DNA of 64,000 bases from positions 62,001 through 126,000 of the forward strand of contig CAZSHS010000004.1 in the NCBI GenBank assembly GCA_964606665.1. Reading direction: 5' to 3'. Position numbers and translations under genes: made by a program. This document shows, in pieces, positions 53,518 through 62,207 of the stretch. Source of the stretch: Aved-18 sp964606665 (GTDB lineage: Bacteria > Cyanobacteriota > Vampirovibrionia > Obscuribacterales > Obscuribacteraceae). The notes beneath the pieces are model-generated. The model did no database searches. It was not told the origin of the DNA and worked only from the letters and a program-made list of their open reading frames with translations. Position 1 is the stretch's first letter. Each line of letters starts with the position of its first letter.

Positions 53518-54408
53518 GTGAAGGCAGCTCAGTTAATAGCTTTAATACTATGCTTGAGCTGCCAACTCTTTTGTATTTCGTGTAGCAATAAGCCAGATTC
53601 GCGCGCCCAGACTCCGATGGTTTGTGTCACCGGCTCAGACACTATGGAAACTCTTCTTTCAGCCTGGTCCAAAGACTTTATGAAAGACAAACCCAAAGAG
53701 CCTGTCTCGCTTACTCTTGTCAGCACCGGAACCGGTATCAACTCTTTGATTGAGCGCAATTCCGATATGGCAGCGGCATCGCGAGAAATGCTAGATTCTG
53801 AGAAGGCTGAAGCTAAAGCCAAAGATGCTAAATTAAAAAAGGTAATGGTGGCAAAAGACTTTATTGCCGTAGTGACTAATTCTGCTAATCCTATTAACGA
53901 ACTTACCTTAGAGCAATTGGCTTCTGTGTTTTCGGGGCGCACCAAAAAATGGCAAGAACTCGGCGCCAAATTTAAAGGCGACATCGTGCCTGTGATGCGT
54001 GAAGCGGATGCTGGTTCGACTAAGTTTTTTTTGTCGCATTTAGCCAAGCTCGAAGGTAAAGAAGTTAAATCAGCACCAGGTGCCAAGATAACTTCGTCCA
54101 ATGAATCAATTGTGGATGAAGTAGCAAAAGACAAGATGGCAATTGGTTTTGTCGCTTTTCCATACACTCATTCTGAATGCAAAACAAAAACGATCAGAAT
54201 TAAAAAAGACAAGTCTTCTAATAGTACACAGCCTATTGCAAGTGACTCAGATTATCCCTTAATCAGGCCTCTGTATTTCTTTTATGACGCAAACGCAAAG
54301 CAAGAAGTAAAAGACTTCATCACTTATTGCACTGGTGAGCGCGGTCAGAACTTAGCCAAAATGAGAGGCTTTGCTGCGCCTGATTCAACTGGAGCGGAGG
54401 ACATCTAA
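53518..54408 (+). CDS. PstS-family solute-binding protein in the sulfur amino-acid operon
   Basis: 296 aa from a GTG, with an N-terminal export signal containing cysteines at 15 and 22, of which C22 (FCISC) may be a lipid-anchor site, though neither is a canonical lipobox. PstS-type motifs include TGSDTMETLL, STGTGINSLI, SDMAAASREM, READAGSTKFFL and YPLIRPLYFF. Family members bind phosphate for the Pst transporter; no pstCAB is nearby. It starts 29 bases after CGL, and metH begins on the base following its stop. Confidence 0.82.
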   Translation: MKAAQLIALILCLSCQLFCISCSNKPDSRAQTPMVCVTGSDTMETLLSAWSKDFMKDKPKEPVSLTLVSTGTGINSLIERNSDMAAASREMLDSEKAEAKAKDAKLKKVMVAKDFIAVVTNSANPINELTLEQLASVFSGRTKKWQELGAKFKGDIVPVMREADAGSTKFFLSHLAKLEGKEVKSAPGAKITSSNESIVDEVAKDKMAIGFVAFPYTHSECKTKTIRIKKDKSSNSTQPIASDSDYPLIRPLYFFYDANAKQEVKDFITYCTGERGQNLAKMRGFAAPDSTGAEDI

Positions 54409-57400
54409 ATGGCATCCCCTTCGTTTTTAGAAGTACTCAAAGAAAAGGTGATCATTTTTGATGGTGCCATGGGCACGTCAATTCACTCAATAAATCTTAC
54501 TTTAGACGACTATCTCCAGTACGAAAATTGTCCTGAAATTTTGGTCGAAAGCAGACCAGATGCCATTAAGCAAATACACGCCTCGTTTTTTGATGTCGGT
54601 TGCGACGTTGTGGAAACAAACACATTTGGTGGATCACCAGTTGTTCTTGCCGAATTCGATTTGCAAGATAGAGCTTATGGACTAAATAAAAAAGCGGCTC
54701 AACTGGCTCGTGAAGTTGCATCTAGCTACAAAGACAAACCTCGCTTTGTGTCGGGTTCAATTGGTCCGACCACTAAATTGCCATCGCTTGGACATATTAG
54801 TTTTAAGTCCATGCGAACTGCATATGCCGAGCAAGTTCGCGGACTAATTGATGGTGGCGTTGACTGTCTTCAGTTTGAAACTGGTCAAGATTTGCTTCAG
54901 GCTAAAGCAGCTATTTTGGCAATGCTTGACACAATGAAGCAACTCGGCAAACGCATTCCTATTATTGCCCAGGTGACAATTGAAGCACCACCCATGGGGA
55001 CAATGCTTGTAGGCACTGATATCTCTGCTGCGCTCACAACACTTGAAAATTTTGATATAGATGTAATTGGTATCAATTGTGCCACCGGTCCAAGCGAAAT
55101 GCTTGATCCTGTTCGTTATCTTTGTGGCAACACATCTAAATATGTCTCTGTTTTACCTAATGCGGGTTTGCCAGAGAATATCGGCGGAGAGACAGTCTAT
55201 AAGCTTACTCCAGATGAGCTTGCCACCTCTCTTAAACGTTTTGCAATAGAAGATGGTGTCAACATAATAGGTGGATGCTGTGGCACCACACCTGCACATT
55301 TAAAGAAAGTTGTTGAAGTCGTTGGAGAAATCGCGCCCACAAAACGCAATCCAATTAATACGCCTGCGGTGGCAAGTATCTATACAAGCGTGCCCTTAGA
55401 AATAGACCAGCCTCCCCTTATTGTCGGCGAGCGCACCAATACTAATGGCAGCCGTCTGTTCAAACAATTGCTCGAAAAAGACGATATGGACGGCATGGTC
55501 AATATGGCTCGCGAGCAGGAACACGAAGGCGCGCATTTACTCGATGTTTGTACTGCTTATGTTGGTCGTGATGAAGTGCGCGACATGACATTGTTTATTG
55601 AGCGCCTCAATACACAGATGCAACTGCCTCTTGTGATTGATACCACTGAATTCAACGTGCTTGAAGAATCACTTCAATACATAACTGGTCGTCCTCTAGT
55701 TAATTCGATTAACCTGGAAGATGGCGTTGAAGCGATGAAAAAGAAAATTGCTCTAATCAAAAGATATGGGGCTGCAACTATTGCTCTCACTATCGATGAG
55801 TCTGGCATGGCTAAAGATGCCGAGAAAAAGCTAGCAGTGGCAAAACGCATTTACGACTTGGCGTTAGAAGGCGGACTTAGACCCCAAGATCTTTTATTCG
55901 ACGCTCTTACATTTACTCTGTCTACTGGAAATGACGACGATCGTAGATTGGGACTTGAGACACTAAATGGTATTAGTCTGATCAAGTCTAAATTGCCCGG
56001 TGTCAAAACCATACTTGGTGTCAGTAATATTTCGTTTGGCTTTGATCCTAAGATTCGCAAAATCTTGAACTCGGTCTTTTTGCACTATGCAGTCGAGCAT
56101 GGCTTGGACTCGGCTATTGTTAACGCTCAAAAGATTTTGCCTTTGTTTCAAATTTCAGAAGAAGAGCGCGAGTACCATCGCAAGCTTATTTTCGATGAGC
56201 GCACACCAGATTATGATCCCTTGTTTGCTATGCTCGATTATTACAAGAGCAAAGAAAAATCGGGTCCTAAAGCAGTCGAAGATACCTCTAAAAAGAGCAT
56301 CGAAGAAGTGCTAAAACAGCGCATTATTAACGGCAATCGTGTAAATTTAGAAAAAGACCTCGACATCGCTTTAGAGAAATACAAACCACTCGATATTATT
56401 AATGACATTCTGCTTGGTGGCATGAAAGTAGTAGGCGACCTATTTGGCGCGGGCAAAATGCAATTGCCTTTCGTTTTACAATCAGCCGAAACAATGAAAG
56501 CCTCAGTTCGATATCTTGAAACCTTTATGGAAAAAGCCGATGGCAGCACACGCGGTACATTGGTTTTGGCCACGGTTAAAGGCGATGTGCACGACATAGG
56601 TAAAAATTTAGTCGATATTATTCTTTCCAATAATGGCTATAAAGTATTCAATCTTGGTATCAAACAACCAATTGAAAATATCATTTCTGCAGCATTGGAG
56701 CACAACGCCGATTGCATTGGCATGAGCGGTCTGCTTGTAAAATCGACAGTAATCATGAAAGAAAACCTGTCTGTTATGAACGACAGAGGCATCTCAACTC
56801 CAGTCATTTTGGGCGGTGCCGCGCTAACGCGTCGATATGTAGAAGAAGATTGCCGGTCTGTTTATAAAGGCAATTTGTTCTATGGAGCTGACGCTTTCGA
56901 TGACCTCAAAATCATGCAAGCACTGTTCACTTTGCGTGAGCAAGGCAAAACAGATATACATGTAAATGATGTCTACGCGCTCACCGGACAAGAAACTAAA
57001 TCGCCCGCTGCTATAGCTAAAGCCTCGCGCTTAGAACTAAGTCCAGATACAGATTCAGAAGAAGACAAGCTAGCTGATGGACCACCTGAATCAGATCAAG
57101 AAGTTTCTCTGTTTGACGATACGGGTCGGGCAGAGTCGATTAAGCGACTGTCCAAGAATCAAATCCCCGAACCACCGTTTTTTGGAACAAAAATTTTAGA
57201 AGACATTTCGCTTGATGAAGTCTTCAAGCATGTTAATAAGAATGTTTTGATTCGCGGTCAATGGCGTATTCGTCAAGGCTCGATGTCTAATTCTGAATAC
57301 GATGAAATGTTGAAGGAAAAAGTTCTGCCTGAACTAGAAGAGCTAAAGCAGCGCTGCAAGGATGAAGGTCTACTTCTGCCAAAGGCTGTCTATGGATATT

Positions 57401-57969
57401 TTCCTTGTCGAGCTGAAGGCAATGACCTGATTATATACAAAGAAGATTTTAAAACCGAACGCTTGCGATTCACCTTCCCGCGTCAGGACCACGGACAGAA
57501 GCTTTGTATATCCGATTTCTTTAGCGATGACGAACCAGATGTGGTGGCACTGCAAGTAGCTACCGTCGGACGCAAGGCATCAAAATATTCCAAAGAATTA
57601 TTTGAAAGTGACAGATATACCGACTATTTATACTTCCACGGCTTATCAGTCGAGTCTGCCGAAGGCGCAGCCGAAGTCGTGCACAAGCGTATAAGACAAG
57701 AAATGGGATTTGGTGATGAAGACGCAAAAGACATTGAGAAGCTCTTCCAGCAAGGATATCGCGGCACCAGATATAGTTTTGGATATCCAGCCTGTCCAAG
57801 TTTGGAAGACCAAGAATTGTTGTTCAAGCTTCTTGATCCAGGTCGTATCGGAATCGAGTTGACTGAAGAGTTTCAGCTCGTGCCGGAACAGAGTACATCT
57901 GCCATAGTGGTGCATCATCCCCAAGCCAAATACTTCAATATCAAAGGCAAAAAAGCGGTCACGACTTAG
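54409..57969 (+). CDS. metH: Cobalamin-dependent methionine synthase
   Basis: 1186 aa, full length. Domains in order: homocysteine-binding barrel (zinc cysteines in GINCATGP and C290/C291 in GGCCGTTP), pterin/folate barrel (RTNTNGSRLFKQLL near 340, LDVCTAYVGRDE), the cobalamin cap, the B12 Rossmann domain with His728 in GDVHDIGKNL, and the C-terminal reactivation domain (YGYFPCRAEG, RGTRYSFGYPACPSL). It methylates homocysteine with methyl-tetrahydrofolate. The ATG directly follows the PstS-like stop (TAAATG) and has GGAGCGGAGG upstream, so it is tightly coupled. No cobalamin riboswitch was seen in the operon leader, which is too short. Confidence 0.96.
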   Translation: MASPSFLEVLKEKVIIFDGAMGTSIHSINLTLDDYLQYENCPEILVESRPDAIKQIHASFFDVGCDVVETNTFGGSPVVLAEFDLQDRAYGLNKKAAQLAREVASSYKDKPRFVSGSIGPTTKLPSLGHISFKSMRTAYAEQVRGLIDGGVDCLQFETGQDLLQAKAAILAMLDTMKQLGKRIPIIAQVTIEAPPMGTMLVGTDISAALTTLENFDIDVIGINCATGPSEMLDPVRYLCGNTSKYVSVLPNAGLPENIGGETVYKLTPDELATSLKRFAIEDGVNIIGGCCGTTPAHLKKVVEVVGEIAPTKRNPINTPAVASIYTSVPLEIDQPPLIVGERTNTNGSRLFKQLLEKDDMDGMVNMAREQEHEGAHLLDVCTAYVGRDEVRDMTLFIERLNTQMQLPLVIDTTEFNVLEESLQYITGRPLVNSINLEDGVEAMKKKIALIKRYGAATIALTIDESGMAKDAEKKLAVAKRIYDLALEGGLRPQDLLFDALTFTLSTGNDDDRRLGLETLNGISLIKSKLPGVKTILGVSNISFGFDPKIRKILNSVFLHYAVEHGLDSAIVNAQKILPLFQISEEEREYHRKLIFDERTPDYDPLFAMLDYYKSKEKSGPKAVEDTSKKSIEEVLKQRIINGNRVNLEKDLDIALEKYKPLDIINDILLGGMKVVGDLFGAGKMQLPFVLQSAETMKASVRYLETFMEKADGSTRGTLVLATVKGDVHDIGKNLVDIILSNNGYKVFNLGIKQPIENIISAALEHNADCIGMSGLLVKSTVIMKENLSVMNDRGISTPVILGGAALTRRYVEEDCRSVYKGNLFYGADAFDDLKIMQALFTLREQGKTDIHVNDVYALTGQETKSPAAIAKASRLELSPDTDSEEDKLADGPPESDQEVSLFDDTGRAESIKRLSKNQIPEPPFFGTKILEDISLDEVFKHVNKNVLIRGQWRIRQGSMSNSEYDEMLKEKVLPELEELKQRCKDEGLLLPKAVYGYFPCRAEGNDLIIYKEDFKTERLRFTFPRQDHGQKLCISDFFSDDEPDVVALQVATVGRKASKYSKELFESDRYTDYLYFHGLSVESAEGAAEVVHKRIRQEMGFGDEDAKDIEKLFQQGYRGTRYSFGYPACPSLEDQELLFKLLDPGRIGIELTEEFQLVPEQSTSAIVVHHPQAKYFNIKGKKAVTT

Positions 57970-57991
57970 AATCTAGCTCGCTCTCGGGCTC

Positions 57992-58020
57992 TTGACGTGC
58001 TCAATTGAAAGTACTATAAT
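57992..58020 (+). promoter_or_regulatory. Near-consensus promoter of the VapBC-type pair
   Basis: TTGACG (57992-57997), 17 bases, TATAAT (58015-58020). The palindrome GTGACATCAC (58028-58037) falls on the expected start of transcription, and ATGCCT (58019-58024) is mirrored by AGGCAT (58045-58050); these are plausible autoregulator sites. Confidence 0.75.
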
Positions 58021-58053
58021 GCCTTCAGTGACATCACAATTTGCAGGCATTTC

Positions 58054-58305
58054 ATGAAACAAATCACGATTAGAGGTGTTCCACCAGAAATTGCCAGGGC
58101 ATTGGTGAAAGAAAAAAATAGACGGGGAACGTCTTTAAATCAAACTATTCTTGATTTATTAGGTCAGTATTTCGGTGTAAATAGTGATTCTTCCTTTGAC
58201 AATGGCCTATCAAAATTGGCTGGAACTTGGAGTAAGGCTGATTTGAAAGCGTTCGAGAAGAACACTTCAGTTTTTAATAAAATTGACCAGGAAGTTTGGA
58301 AATGA
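58054..58305 (+). CDS. Ribbon-helix-helix antitoxin (FitA/VapB-like)
   Basis: 83 aa. The start MKQITIRGVPPEIARALVKE is the FitA-like RHH strand and helix, followed by GTSLNQTILDLLGQYF. The C-terminal ~30 residues (SKLAGTWSKADLKAFEKN) would wrap the toxin. Its stop overlaps the toxin start in ATGA. It probably neutralises the PIN toxin and represses the shared promoter as a complex. Confidence 0.85.
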   Translation: MKQITIRGVPPEIARALVKEKNRRGTSLNQTILDLLGQYFGVNSDSSFDNGLSKLAGTWSKADLKAFEKNTSVFNKIDQEVWK

Positions 58306-58703
58306 GCAATTTGTGTATTGACACTTCAGCCTACAGTCATTTCAAAGCAGGTGATGCACAAACAATCAAATTGATATCTCAATCTAAAAATATAGGAATT
58401 CCAGCTATTGTTCTTGGTGAGTTGAGAGCTGGATTTTTGATGGGCAGTCGCGCAGCGAAGAATGAACAAGAATTGAAATTGTTTATTTCGAATCCTGTAG
58501 TTAGTGTCTTGGATGTGGATGATGAAGCTTCACGTATTTATGCAGAATTGGTAGTTGAGTTAAAAACGGCGGGCACCCCTATACCAACCAACGATATTTG
58601 GATTGCTGCTTTGTCTCTTCGAGATGGAGCTTCGGTTCTTACCTTCGATAAACACTTTGAGCTTATAAAACGAGTTGGCGTCTACTTACTTAGAGTGAAT
58701 TGA
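58302..58703 (+). CDS. PIN-domain ribonuclease toxin (VapC-like)
   Basis: 133 aa. The acidic active site is complete: Asp7 in CIDTSAY, Glu40 in LGELRAGF, Asp98 in PTNDIWIAA and Asp116 in LTFDKHF. VapC toxins cleave specific tRNA or rRNA. The ATG at 58302 overlaps the antitoxin stop by four bases, which decides the start over an in-frame TTG at 58296. It seems intact and functional. Confidence 0.88.
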   Translation: MSNLCIDTSAYSHFKAGDAQTIKLISQSKNIGIPAIVLGELRAGFLMGSRAAKNEQELKLFISNPVVSVLDVDDEASRIYAELVVELKTAGTPIPTNDIWIAALSLRDGASVLTFDKHFELIKRVGVYLLRVN

Positions 58704-58884
58704 TTTGTCAGATATACCCATTTCGCTTTGAGTGGATGCTCTGGTACTGATAGCGGTGGCACTACTATCGCCATCACCTTGGCCCCAAAGAGCTTTGTCT
58801 TTCGGCAGATAATTCTTGGACTTAGTTGCGCTATACTGCCTTTAGTGAAATCTCGAGCTGCTGCAAGGAAGGAATAATTGGAGC

Positions 58885-59443
58885 ATGAAAATTGCCAAAA
58901 TCGATAGTCATCAAATAGCATTTGAAACTGGCTTTGCACCATATCACATCGTTTTTGCGGTGATAATTATTTCTTGTGGTGTTTTCTTCTTTCAAGTTGG
59001 TGAGCTGCCGTTTTGGTCACGAATCGTGGCAGTGACATTTGCGTTTTTATTTGCTGCGTTTATTTTAAGTTTTAAAACCAGGATGTTATTTGACACTAAA
59101 AAACAGGAAGTGACAATCAGTGAAGGACGGCTTGTGCCGAGTCTAAAGTCATCAATTCCTTTTTCTGCAATTAAGGCCATTGCATTTGAGAAATCTAAAA
59201 TGGGTAACGATGGATTTGGTCGCTATGTTTTGAAGCTCGAAAATAGAGAAATTCCCTTTGCTTCTAACTTGCATAGAATCGATGTAGACATGCAAAAACA
59301 AGTTAAGAAATTGATTTCGTTGATTGGTTGTGAAGAATTGGTGATTGAAAACAGGCTGAGCAATGCCAATCGGCCCATTCAATCGAACCAAGCCATTCAA
59401 GCTCTTTTATAGGTTGTGAATTAGATTTATCTTTTGGGCGGAC
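58885..59443 (+). CDS. Two-helix membrane protein, 3' end unreliable at assembly gap
   Basis: About 175 aa as read, with membrane helices near 20-38 and 44-63 and a soluble beta-rich part (a PH-like layout: DTKKQEVTISEGRL, IPFSAIKAIAFEK). The reading ends at TAG (59410-59412), but a 14-base sequence here (59390-59403) recurs directly after the N-run (59454-59467), and the frame after the gap continues smoothly from it. The stop and bases to 59443 are therefore probably a contig-end artefact and the true protein likely continues into the next entry. Confidence 0.6.
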
Positions 59444-59453
59444 NNNNNNNNNN
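59444..59453. other. Assembly gap (10 N)
   Basis: Ten N bases. The same AAGCCATTCAAGCT sequence stands on both sides, a hallmark of two contig ends that overlap but were scaffolded rather than merged. Confidence 0.95.
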
Positions 59454-59629
59454 AAGCCATTCAAGCTTTTGATTTTGAAAACATCGATCCCAGTGTAATT
59501 GATTTGATTCAAAAAAAACGCCTCATCGACGCCATAAAAGTTGTTCGAAGCCGGACTGGGTTTGGACTTAAAGATTCGAAGGAATTGGTCGAAGAAATAC
59601 AAAGAAGACTCAATAACGGTAATCTCTAA
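59454..59629 (+). CDS. C-terminal fragment with ribosomal L7/L12-CTD-like motif
   Basis: 58 codons with no start of their own. It reads AIQAFDFENIDP, then KRLIDAIKVVRSRTGFGLKD and SKELVEEIQRR, which match the helix-loop-helix of the L7/L12 C-terminal domain (VIKxVRxxTGLGLKEAKxLVE). Small proteins with this domain outside ribosomes exist, often joined to membrane segments. It most probably forms the end of the membrane protein at 58885; if so the full product would be about 230 aa. Confidence 0.6.
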
Positions 59630-59748
59630 AACTCCGTTAATCAAGCTGAGCTAGCAGCCTGAATCATCCCTGAGGATGAGCATATTGATGCGAGATTTTG
59701 CCAAAATATTAAACTGGCAAATTACATCAAATGGTGCGGGGTGGGTTA

Positions 59749-61146
59749 ATGGCAAGTGAGGATTCGAAATCTAAAAACGGAAAATTGCTCATAATCATCG
59801 TTTTGGTTGTACTGGTGGGTGTAATTCTACTGCAGTCAAAAGTTGTTCAAACACTGGACAAAGAATACTCAGCGGATGTATCTAAAAAGTCGATTCTTCC
59901 AAATGCCTCTGAGTGGGATGATTCATGGTCAAAAGCTTGCCAAGAAATGAACCACGGGCAGTTCGCAAAGGCTGAAGATTTGGTCAAGGAGGCACTTCAA
60001 GAAGCTAAGAAGAAAGGCTTTAAGGACACAAGGCTTGCAGCCGGAAATGATTGTCTTGCACTAATCTATAAATCACAAGGCAAACTAGAAGAAGCCTGGC
60101 CTTTATATGAGAAGAATCTGGCTATAGACGAAGCTTCTCTTGGCAAAAATAATCCCGGACTGATTGCTGGATTAAAGAATGTCGCTTTATACAAAATAAG
60201 TAAAAAAGATTACGCAAAAGCTGCCGAATATTATCTAAGAGCAATTACNNNNNNNNNNNNAAAAGAGTATGGAAGTCAGTCTCCAAAATTAGCTGCAGAA
60301 CTGCGTAACTTAATAAGAGCATACGATTTGCAAGGTGACTATAAGAACGCAAAGGCAGTTGCTGAGCGAGCTTTAGCCATAGATATGGCTGCTTATGGAG
60401 CAAATGACATTGTTACTGCTATCGATATGAATAACCTTGCTTTGATCGCTTTTAGACTAAATCTGCCCGAAGTCGCATTTGAAAATTCTGCTAAAGCATT
60501 AAGCGTTGCAGAAAAAAATAAGGACGAAGTAAATTCGAAAATAATTTCTCTCAATCATAAATATATTGCAGACTCTTTTGAGGAGCCCTTTTTAAAGGGA
60601 CAAATTGATAGCGCAGTTTCTTTCCCCCAGAAAGCGTTTGAAGAAGCAAATGTATTAAAAGTCACCGCGCCTGATAAGGCTGCTCAACTCCTTCAAGATA
60701 ACTTGGAATCAGCACGCAAATCGAGTTGTGGAACTGAGCAATTAGGCAAATATCTTGTTCGTTTGAATAACGTTTTATTTGCTCAGGGCAAAGACTTTTC
60801 TGCCATTGCATATGGTGAGATTGCTCGCAAGCTTTTGACCAAAAATCACACTGCCCAAACTCTACCATCACTGGTGAATGTCGAATCTTATCTTGCTATG
60901 AGCAATGAAAGACAGGCTTTTAAAGCTCTTCAAGAAAAGAACTTTGCCTTGTACCGAAGTTTAACCGGCAGGTCGAAAGAAAATTATATTGAAGCAATTC
61001 GTTTAGCGAAGGAAGCTCCGTCAGGCAAAATTGGTCCAGCTTGGTTTAAAACGATTCAGACCGGTCTTTCAAATGCTGAATTGCAAATGAAAGAATACGA
61101 AAAGGCGATATCTTCAGTTAAGGGTAAAAACAAAACATCGATATGA
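59749..61146 (+). CDS. Membrane-anchored TPR protein (contains 12-N gap)
   Basis: 465 aa including four unknown residues and one partial codon each side from the 12 N bases at 60249-60260; the frame is kept. One N-terminal membrane helix (about residues 11-30; LLIIIVLVVLVGVILL) anchors a Kinesin-light-chain-type TPR region with 42-residue units (ALIYKSQGKLEEAWPLYEKN, AYDLQGDYKNAKAVAERALA). ATG 59749 follows GGGGTGGG; ATG 59731 is the alternative. Its stop overlaps the start of the oxygenase gene (ATGA), so both are made together. Confidence 0.75.
   Translation: MASEDSKSKNGKLLIIIVLVVLVGVILLQSKVVQTLDKEYSADVSKKSILPNASEWDDSWSKACQEMNHGQFAKAEDLVKEALQEAKKKGFKDTRLAAGNDCLALIYKSQGKLEEAWPLYEKNLAIDEASLGKNNPGLIAGLKNVALYKISKKDYAKAAEYYLRAIXXXXXKEYGSQSPKLAAELRNLIRAYDLQGDYKNAKAVAERALAIDMAAYGANDIVTAIDMNNLALIAFRLNLPEVAFENSAKALSVAEKNKDEVNSKIISLNHKYIADSFEEPFLKGQIDSAVSFPQKAFEEANVLKVTAPDKAAQLLQDNLESARKSSCGTEQLGKYLVRLNNVLFAQGKDFSAIAYGEIARKLLTKNHTAQTLPSLVNVESYLAMSNERQAFKALQEKNFALYRSLTGRSKENYIEAIRLAKEAPSGKIGPAWFKTIQTGLSNAELQMKEYEKAISSVKGKNKTSI
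60249..60260. other. Assembly gap (12 N) inside the TPR gene
   Basis: Twelve N bases; the frames before and after agree, so the gap length is likely right or off by whole codons. TPR repeats may have disturbed the assembly. Confidence 0.9.
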
Positions 61147-61874
61147 CAATTTTGAATTCAACCACATTTGAAAACATTTCAAGTTCGGATTTTCAAAATC
61201 AAAATCCTTATCCTTGGATAAATATCAAAGATTTTCTCAGCAAGGAAACCTTTGAAGAATTGTTTGAAACATTGCCCGAGCCTTCGCAAATGGAAAGCGA
61301 ATTTGGAAAGAAGCGCGGATACGGTCAACAAAGTCACGACCGACTCTCACTTCAATACAGACCCGGTTTGAAGTTGTCGCAAGCATGGCATGAGTTCATT
61401 GCAGTTTTGCAAGGTGACCAATACAAAAGATTTATTCGTGACATGTATGGTTTGAAAGCAAACGAACCAGTTGTGCTCACGATGCACTGGCACTACGCCA
61501 AAACTGGATGTTCAGTATCGCCTCATGTGGATGCAAGAAGAAAGCTTGGATCGCACATTTTCTATTTTCACAAAGATGAAGAATGGAGTGAGTCATGGGG
61601 CGGCCAGACCGTTGTTTTGAGAAGTGGACATGACATAGACCCGCATTCAGCGCCAGGTTTTGACCAGTTTGAAACTGTAGCCAGCTCGAAAATAACTAAC
61701 AACAGCAGTTTCATGTTTTATCGAACTGATGATTCTTGGCATGGCGTGAAGCCACTAGTCTGTCCGGAAGATCGGCTGCGCAAAGTTTTTATTGTTGTGA
61801 TAAACAAATTGACTTTTCAGGTTCGCTGGAGAGCCATGCGCGGAAAAGACGCAGATGGGTGTCGAGTGAGGTGA
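61143..61874 (+). CDS. 2-oxoglutarate/Fe(II) oxygenase-like protein
   Basis: 243 aa. The facial triad can be placed: His128 and Asp130 in SPHVDARRK and His200 in DSWHGVKPL, with Arg211 or Arg213 as the 2-oxoglutarate anchor. The rest has the jelly-roll look of prolyl-hydroxylase-type enzymes (LGSHIFYFHKDEEWSESWGG). It could hydroxylate a protein or a small molecule. The ATG overlaps the stop of the TPR gene, suggesting that the TPR protein presents substrate or anchors it; that link is inference. Confidence 0.78.
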   Translation: MTILNSTTFENISSSDFQNQNPYPWINIKDFLSKETFEELFETLPEPSQMESEFGKKRGYGQQSHDRLSLQYRPGLKLSQAWHEFIAVLQGDQYKRFIRDMYGLKANEPVVLTMHWHYAKTGCSVSPHVDARRKLGSHIFYFHKDEEWSESWGGQTVVLRSGHDIDPHSAPGFDQFETVASSKITNNSSFMFYRTDDSWHGVKPLVCPEDRLRKVFIVVINKLTFQVRWRAMRGKDADGCRVR

Positions 61875-61931
61875 ACTTGTCTTTATGGAGTGGGTGTATA
61901 CTAACCCAAGCCATAACTGGGAGGTCTCATC

Positions 61932-62159
61932 ATGCCGCACATCATCGTAAAACTTTGGCCAGGAAGCTCTGAAGAGCAAAAGACTTTGTTGGCGCAGCGC
62001 ATAGTGCAAGAAGGTGCCGAAATTTTGAATAAAGGCGTCGACTATTTTTCTGTGGCGTTCGAAGAAATTAGTCCAGAAGATTGGGGCGAAAAGGTATACA
62101 AGCCCGAAATTGATAAGAACATGTCCAAACTTTATAAAAAGCCTGGATATAAGATGTAA
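61932..62159 (+). CDS. Tautomerase, PptA/4-oxalocrotonate family
   Basis: 75 aa. Starts MPHIIVKLWPG, giving the catalytic N-terminal proline, and ends KLYKKPGYKM, very like E. coli PptA (YdcE), whose end is also KKPGY. Family members isomerise keto and enol forms of aromatic pyruvates; the physiological substrate is unknown. The ATG follows GGGAGG. Independent of its neighbours. Confidence 0.85.
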   Translation: MPHIIVKLWPGSSEEQKTLLAQRIVQEGAEILNKGVDYFSVAFEEISPEDWGEKVYKPEIDKNMSKLYKKPGYKM

Positions 62160-62207
62160 TCACAATTTGGCTGCGACAAAATTATCAACGCTATAGGTGG
62201 AATAAAT

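Noticed and set aside
53529..54167. 212-codon minus-strand frame
   Set aside because: Antisense to the PstS-like gene; Ser/Leu-rich mirror of its codons.
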